A stretch of DNA of 17,129 nucleotides, taken from contig JBFWLB010000054.1 in the NCBI GenBank assembly GCA_050252335.1, positions 1 to 17,129 on the forward strand, given 5' to 3'. The notes beneath the pieces were generated by a model. It had not been told where the DNA came from. It was given only the letters and a program-made list of their open reading frames with translations, and searched no databases. Positions 14,405 through 17,129 of the stretch are shown here, piece by piece. Positions within the stretch are counted from its first letter, which is position 1, and the number at the start of each line of letters is the position of its first letter. This stretch comes from Berkiella_A sp050252335. Lineage in GTDB: Bacteria; Pseudomonadota; Gammaproteobacteria; Berkiellales; Berkiellaceae. The position numbers and the translations under genes were made by a program.

Positions 14405-16384
14405 CTAATTTCTTCTTTTCAATACAAAAAGATGTTCTTTCTCACTGGCCTGCTTGATCTCTTGAATGGATTGTTTTGCGCTTTCAATGATTTCCTTGCC
14501 ATCTACTTTTAAAGATTTAATATTTTCGATATTGATGCCACTGTCATGCATTTTTTTGAGTTGTACTTTCCAATCATAATGATGCGTCATTTCGACATTA
14601 AGTTCTAAAATCTCATCTTGATCTGGCTCGATGGCTGCCGTTGATTGATACAAGGCTTCTGTTGCAGTAGCATCCGTATGCGCTGTGCTGAGCCTGATTG
14701 CATCTTCCCCCTTACAGATCTTTACTTGTTTGCTTGTATCTTGTTTATCAGTAACTGTAATGGTGGCGTTGTTGGGAGTGTTAATTTCCCAATTCGTTTC
14801 TTGAAATAAGCTGGTTAATTTTGTTGTTAAATTGAATGGAAATTGACTATCTTTGTCTTGGGAAAATGCAGTCAAGATAGGGCTTGGTTTAGTAACAGAT
14901 GGCATTGAAGTCATTGTGGGTTGTGTTGCGCTTACACTTGGCTCTGTTATCGTTTCACTGGGCTGTGTTTTTTTACGTCGTACCTGTATACCAACTTTAG
15001 GATTACTGTGGACTTGTTGTTTAGGTTGTAATTGAACTGTAGGCACAGTGTCAATTCTTGCTTGAGAAACTTGAGATGGGTGTGGTTGCGTTTTAAAGAT
15101 CTCTGCGCTCATTGTCTTAACCGTATAGCTTCCTTTCATTTGGCTTTTTAAGATATTATCGGCGTTTTGATCATAAGCATGGATATATACTGCAACATTG
15201 TTGCCTTTAATAATCTTTGCAACTTCATCCATTGCTTCTTTCATTACCGTGGGATGATTGTTAAATGCCCCTTGTCCAACCAAAGTCAAATGTAGAGGTA
15301 CAGTTTGGCCTATTTCACGGCTGCGAATCACAGCCAGTTGTGCTAAGGCAACATATTGGGCTACTACTAATTTCTTACAAATCTTATCTTCTACACTTCC
15401 TTCTGTAGGAGTGGCGCCACCTTGAAAAGACGGTGCTGCACAAAATACTTGCATCTGTTTGGCGCCCGATGATTCACATTGAGTCCATTGTGGTAAAACC
15501 TTTATTTTTTCTATATTATTACTTATATGATCTAAAAGCCGCTGCTTATCCGCTGGATTTGTTATCTGATTAATCTCTAAATAACCATGTCTATATAATG
15601 TTGGATATTTATCTAATAATTCTTTGGGTAATAAATCAACCAATGCATGATCTAACGTTCCGGCTTTTTTTGCTGCCTTTCTATGCAAGGCTGAGGATGC
15701 CGACTCTATAGAGGCTTGTGGACCTTGTGTTCTATCTCCTAAGTAACTTGTAACAGGAAAATCATAAGCGCCTGGAGATTCTTGAAAGTCAAATTGGCTT
15801 GCAACTTGTAAAAGTGCTTCTTGGCCAAGTGGCGTTTTATGTAAATCATTGACACCAACGCCTTGTACAATTGTAAATTGAGGTAAATCATGGCTGTCAG
15901 TTATGCTTTGAGAATCATAGGCTGAACGAATATCTTTTGCACTAACTGTTTGTGGTGGAGGAGCAGATTTTAATTGTTCAATAATTTCTGCTTCATTATG
16001 ACCGAATGTATTTTTGATCCAATCACCTTGTCTTCCGCCGCCAGCTTGGGGTAAGGGCCAAGGATTTTGGAGCGCTGCGGGGTCAGCTCTCATAACCCAA
16101 GATTGAGTTGTAACTTTGCCTGTCTTATATGCTTTATTTCCTATTTTTGCTAACTGCTCTACGTCGGCGGGTATTTTGAATGCTTGCATGAGATGGCTGA
16201 CAGTGTGGGTACTTTCAAGTGCTTTTGCGTGAGTTGTTTGTTTTGTGGTGGTCACAATGGGCTTGGTTGGTGCACTTGGCTTCAATTGTGCTGGAGACAT
16301 TAAGGGCACACCTTTTTGCTGACCATATTGATAGGCTTGCTGCAAAACAGGATCAGAAAAATCACCCTCTGTCATTTTCTTCAT
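14405..16384 (-). CDS. Accessory macrodomain-like protein, main part of a frameshifted gene (effector candidate)
   Basis: A 659-codon frame beginning at the first ATG. I do not recognise a named family. The frame stays open upstream to a stop at 16619-16621 and reads as sensible protein from about 16550 (SSRDLANIAQHLGAGWQVLGF), so the ATG at 16384, which has no ribosome-binding site, is probably not a true start. Numbered from this ATG: WVMRADPAALQNPWPLP at 96-112, FDFQES at 198-203, DRTQGPQAS at 217-225, MQVFCAAPSFQGG at 311-323, and HLTLVGQGAFNN at 365-376. The last resembles the GxGAFxN loop of macrodomain/PARG-like folds. A Pro/Ser/Thr/Gln-rich linker spans about 435-505. A separate small C-terminal domain ends in a Glu-bearing, basic tail. 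No signal peptide or membrane segment is seen. Binding of ADP-ribose and secretion are inferences. Confidence 0.7.
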   Translation of the reverse strand: MKKMTEGDFSDPVLQQAYQYGQQKGVPLMSPAQLKPSAPTKPIVTTTKQTTHAKALESTHTVSHLMQAFKIPADVEQLAKIGNKAYKTGKVTTQSWVMRADPAALQNPWPLPQAGGGRQGDWIKNTFGHNEAEIIEQLKSAPPPQTVSAKDIRSAYDSQSITDSHDLPQFTIVQGVGVNDLHKTPLGQEALLQVASQFDFQESPGAYDFPVTSYLGDRTQGPQASIESASSALHRKAAKKAGTLDHALVDLLPKELLDKYPTLYRHGYLEINQITNPADKQRLLDHISNNIEKIKVLPQWTQCESSGAKQMQVFCAAPSFQGGATPTEGSVEDKICKKLVVAQYVALAQLAVIRSREIGQTVPLHLTLVGQGAFNNHPTVMKEAMDEVAKIIKGNNVAVYIHAYDQNADNILKSQMKGSYTVKTMSAEIFKTQPHPSQVSQARIDTVPTVQLQPKQQVHSNPKVGIQVRRKKTQPSETITEPSVSATQPTMTSMPSVTKPSPILTAFSQDKDSQFPFNLTTKLTSLFQETNWEINTPNNATITVTDKQDTSKQVKICKGEDAIRLSTAHTDATATEALYQSTAAIEPDQDEILELNVEMTHHYDWKVQLKKMHDSGINIENIKSLKVDGKEIIESAKQSIQEIKQASEKEHLFVLKRRN

Positions 16385-16506
16385 TTGAGCATCAAAGCGT
16401 TCTTTGAAGTTGCCTTTCCAAATTGCTTTGCTGACACCGCCACCAATGGCATAAGTTCCAGGAGCTGTTGCTTGATTTTTAAAACCTAATACTTGCCATC
16501 CTGCCC

Positions 16507-16902
16507 CTAAATGTTGCGCGATATTGGCGAGATCACGACTTGATCCATACGAATGACGCCAGAGCCACCCGAATGCTGGCTTGTGGCAACGGGTAAAATA
16601 TGTGCTCTGTCTTGCCAGTCACGTTTTTTAATTTCTTCTATTACAATGCGAATGACTTCAGCTTGATTGCTACCACTGATACTATATTTTCCTGTTGTAT
16701 AACCTTTTATAATATCTTCAGCTTGATCATTGTTGGCGGAATAGGTAATGGCTACTTTAGCATTAGGATCGGCTTTTAAACGACGCTCAAATTCTGCAAT
16801 AATTTTATTGGCTTGTGTTTGAGATGAAATACCTTTGCCTTTATTGTCTAGGAAATCAACTTGGAAGGGTTCTATTTGATTCGGCTGTTGAGATCCAAGC
16901 AT
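16507..16902 (-). CDS. 5' fragment of the frameshifted accessory gene
   Basis: A 131-codon frame with the real translation start: ATG at 16900-16902, GGGAG about 6 nt upstream, and a good promoter behind it. The protein is hydrophilic and looks alpha/beta: AKVAITYSANNDQAEDI, then NQAEVIRIVIEEIKK, then AHILPVATSQHSGGSG. The last ten codons or so (VVISPISRNI) look like out-of-frame sequence, because the other frame over the same bases reads SSRDLANIAQHLGAG and continues for over 700 codons. Restoring one base near 16540 would join the two into about 832 residues. As it stands the product would be a truncated N-terminal domain. Function unknown. Confidence 0.65.
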   Translation of the reverse strand: MLGSQQPNQIEPFQVDFLDNKGKGISSQTQANKIIAEFERRLKADPNAKVAITYSANNDQAEDIIKGYTTGKYSISGSNQAEVIRIVIEEIKKRDWQDRAHILPVATSQHSGGSGVIRMDQVVISPISRNI

Positions 16903-16952
16903 GATGTGCTCCCATGATGGTTTTGGTATTTTGTGACTAGAGATACTTTTTT

Positions 16953-16980
16953 ATAATATGTAAGACAGATAGAGTGTTAA
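16953..16980 (-). promoter_or_regulatory. Promoter of the accessory gene
   Basis: On the minus strand TTAACA (16975-16980) and TATTAT (16953-16958) are 16 bp apart, both one base from consensus. The predicted start is about 45 nt upstream of the ATG at 16902. No further operator was recognised. Confidence 0.6.
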
Positions 16981-17004
16981 TAAGTTCTATCATTTGAGAA
17001 AGTT

Positions 17005-17129
17005 TGTAGCGGCAAAGGTAAATGTCCGGTCTTGGGCAAAGTTAAAATGTCCTGTAATAATAATCACTTAAAGCAAGGAAGCTTGAAGAGTGATAATACA
17101 GGGGGTGTATATGAATACAGCGGACATTT
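17005..17129 (+). mobile_element. Probable left end of an insertion sequence (continues beyond window)
   Basis: The end of the window contains TGTAGCGGCAAAGGTAAATG from 17005. The motif AAATGTCC occurs at 17020-17027 and again at 17045-17052, exactly 25 bp apart. An inverted copy CGGACATTT lies at 17121-17129, matching AAATGTCCG at 17020. Repeated short motifs inside a terminus just ahead of an ORF are typical of transposase-binding ends, for example in IS21-like and related integrase-core elements. The right end and transposase body are outside the window, so family and boundary are uncertain. Confidence 0.5.
17111..17129 (+). CDS. Start of a probable transposase gene (partial)
   Basis: ATG at 17111 opens a frame reading MNTADI to the window edge. 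A GGGGG ribosome-binding site lies 5 nt upstream (17101-17105). Placed about 105 bp inside the presumed insertion-sequence end, it is most likely the transposase. Six codons are too few to identify a family. Confidence 0.4.

Noticed and set aside
14853..15035. 60-codon + strand frame over the accessory gene
   Set aside because: Shadow of the minus-strand coding frame with no start signal or recognisable motif.
16535..16560. Programmed -1 frameshift in the accessory gene
   Set aside because: No X-XXY-YYZ slippery sequence or downstream stem is visible at the junction; mutation or sequencing error is simpler.
1..17129. CRISPR array or phage genes
   Set aside because: No regularly spaced direct repeats and no phage-type proteins seen.

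Overview
The window is a gammaproteobacterial chromosome segment of low G+C content (my impression, not computed). Most of it is conserved housekeeping gene order: hfq-hflX-hflK-hflC-yjeT(DUF2065)-purA, then rnr-rlmB, then rpsF-rpsR-rplI-dnaB-alr, all on the + strand. Protein sequences resemble E. coli counterparts throughout. The right-hand accessory gene looks like a secreted effector of an intracellular bacterium, so a member of the Legionellales is plausible, but that assignment is inference.

Layout. Positions 1-668 (minus) hold a membrane transporter of the queuosine-precursor (VUT/YhhQ) family, cut by the window edge. Divergent from it, 916-1566 encodes a LemA-like, membrane-anchored helical protein. 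From 1678 the hfq-hflX-hflK-hflC cluster runs to a good rho-independent terminator at 5472. It encodes the RNA chaperone Hfq, the ribosome-splitting GTPase HflX and the two SPFH proteins that control the FtsH protease. A small DUF2065 membrane protein and purA follow, ending at a strong hairpin. A tRNA-Leu(CAG) gene lies on the minus strand only 33 bp from the rnr start. RNase R and the 23S rRNA methyltransferase RlmB overlap by 8 nt. A consensus -10 box at 10490 opens the ribosomal protein operon S6-S18-L9, which continues into the replicative helicase gene dnaB and overlaps alr (alanine racemase).

The last 2.9 kb is different. A 154 bp convergent gap holds a triple-palindrome element that looks like a dispersed repeat. 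Next comes a minus-strand accessory gene of about 830 codons with its own promoter. It is broken by a one-base frameshift near 16540 into ORFs of 131 and 659 codons. It carries macrodomain-like motifs, a Pro/Ser/Thr-rich linker and a hydrophilic C-terminus compatible with a type IV secretion signal. The window ends in what looks like the left end of an insertion sequence, with repeated AAATGTCC motifs and the first codons of a probable transposase.

The points most worth a second look are the frameshifted accessory protein, the insertion-sequence edge next to it, the intergenic palindromic element, and the possibility that the rnr leader RNA is antisense to tRNA-Leu.
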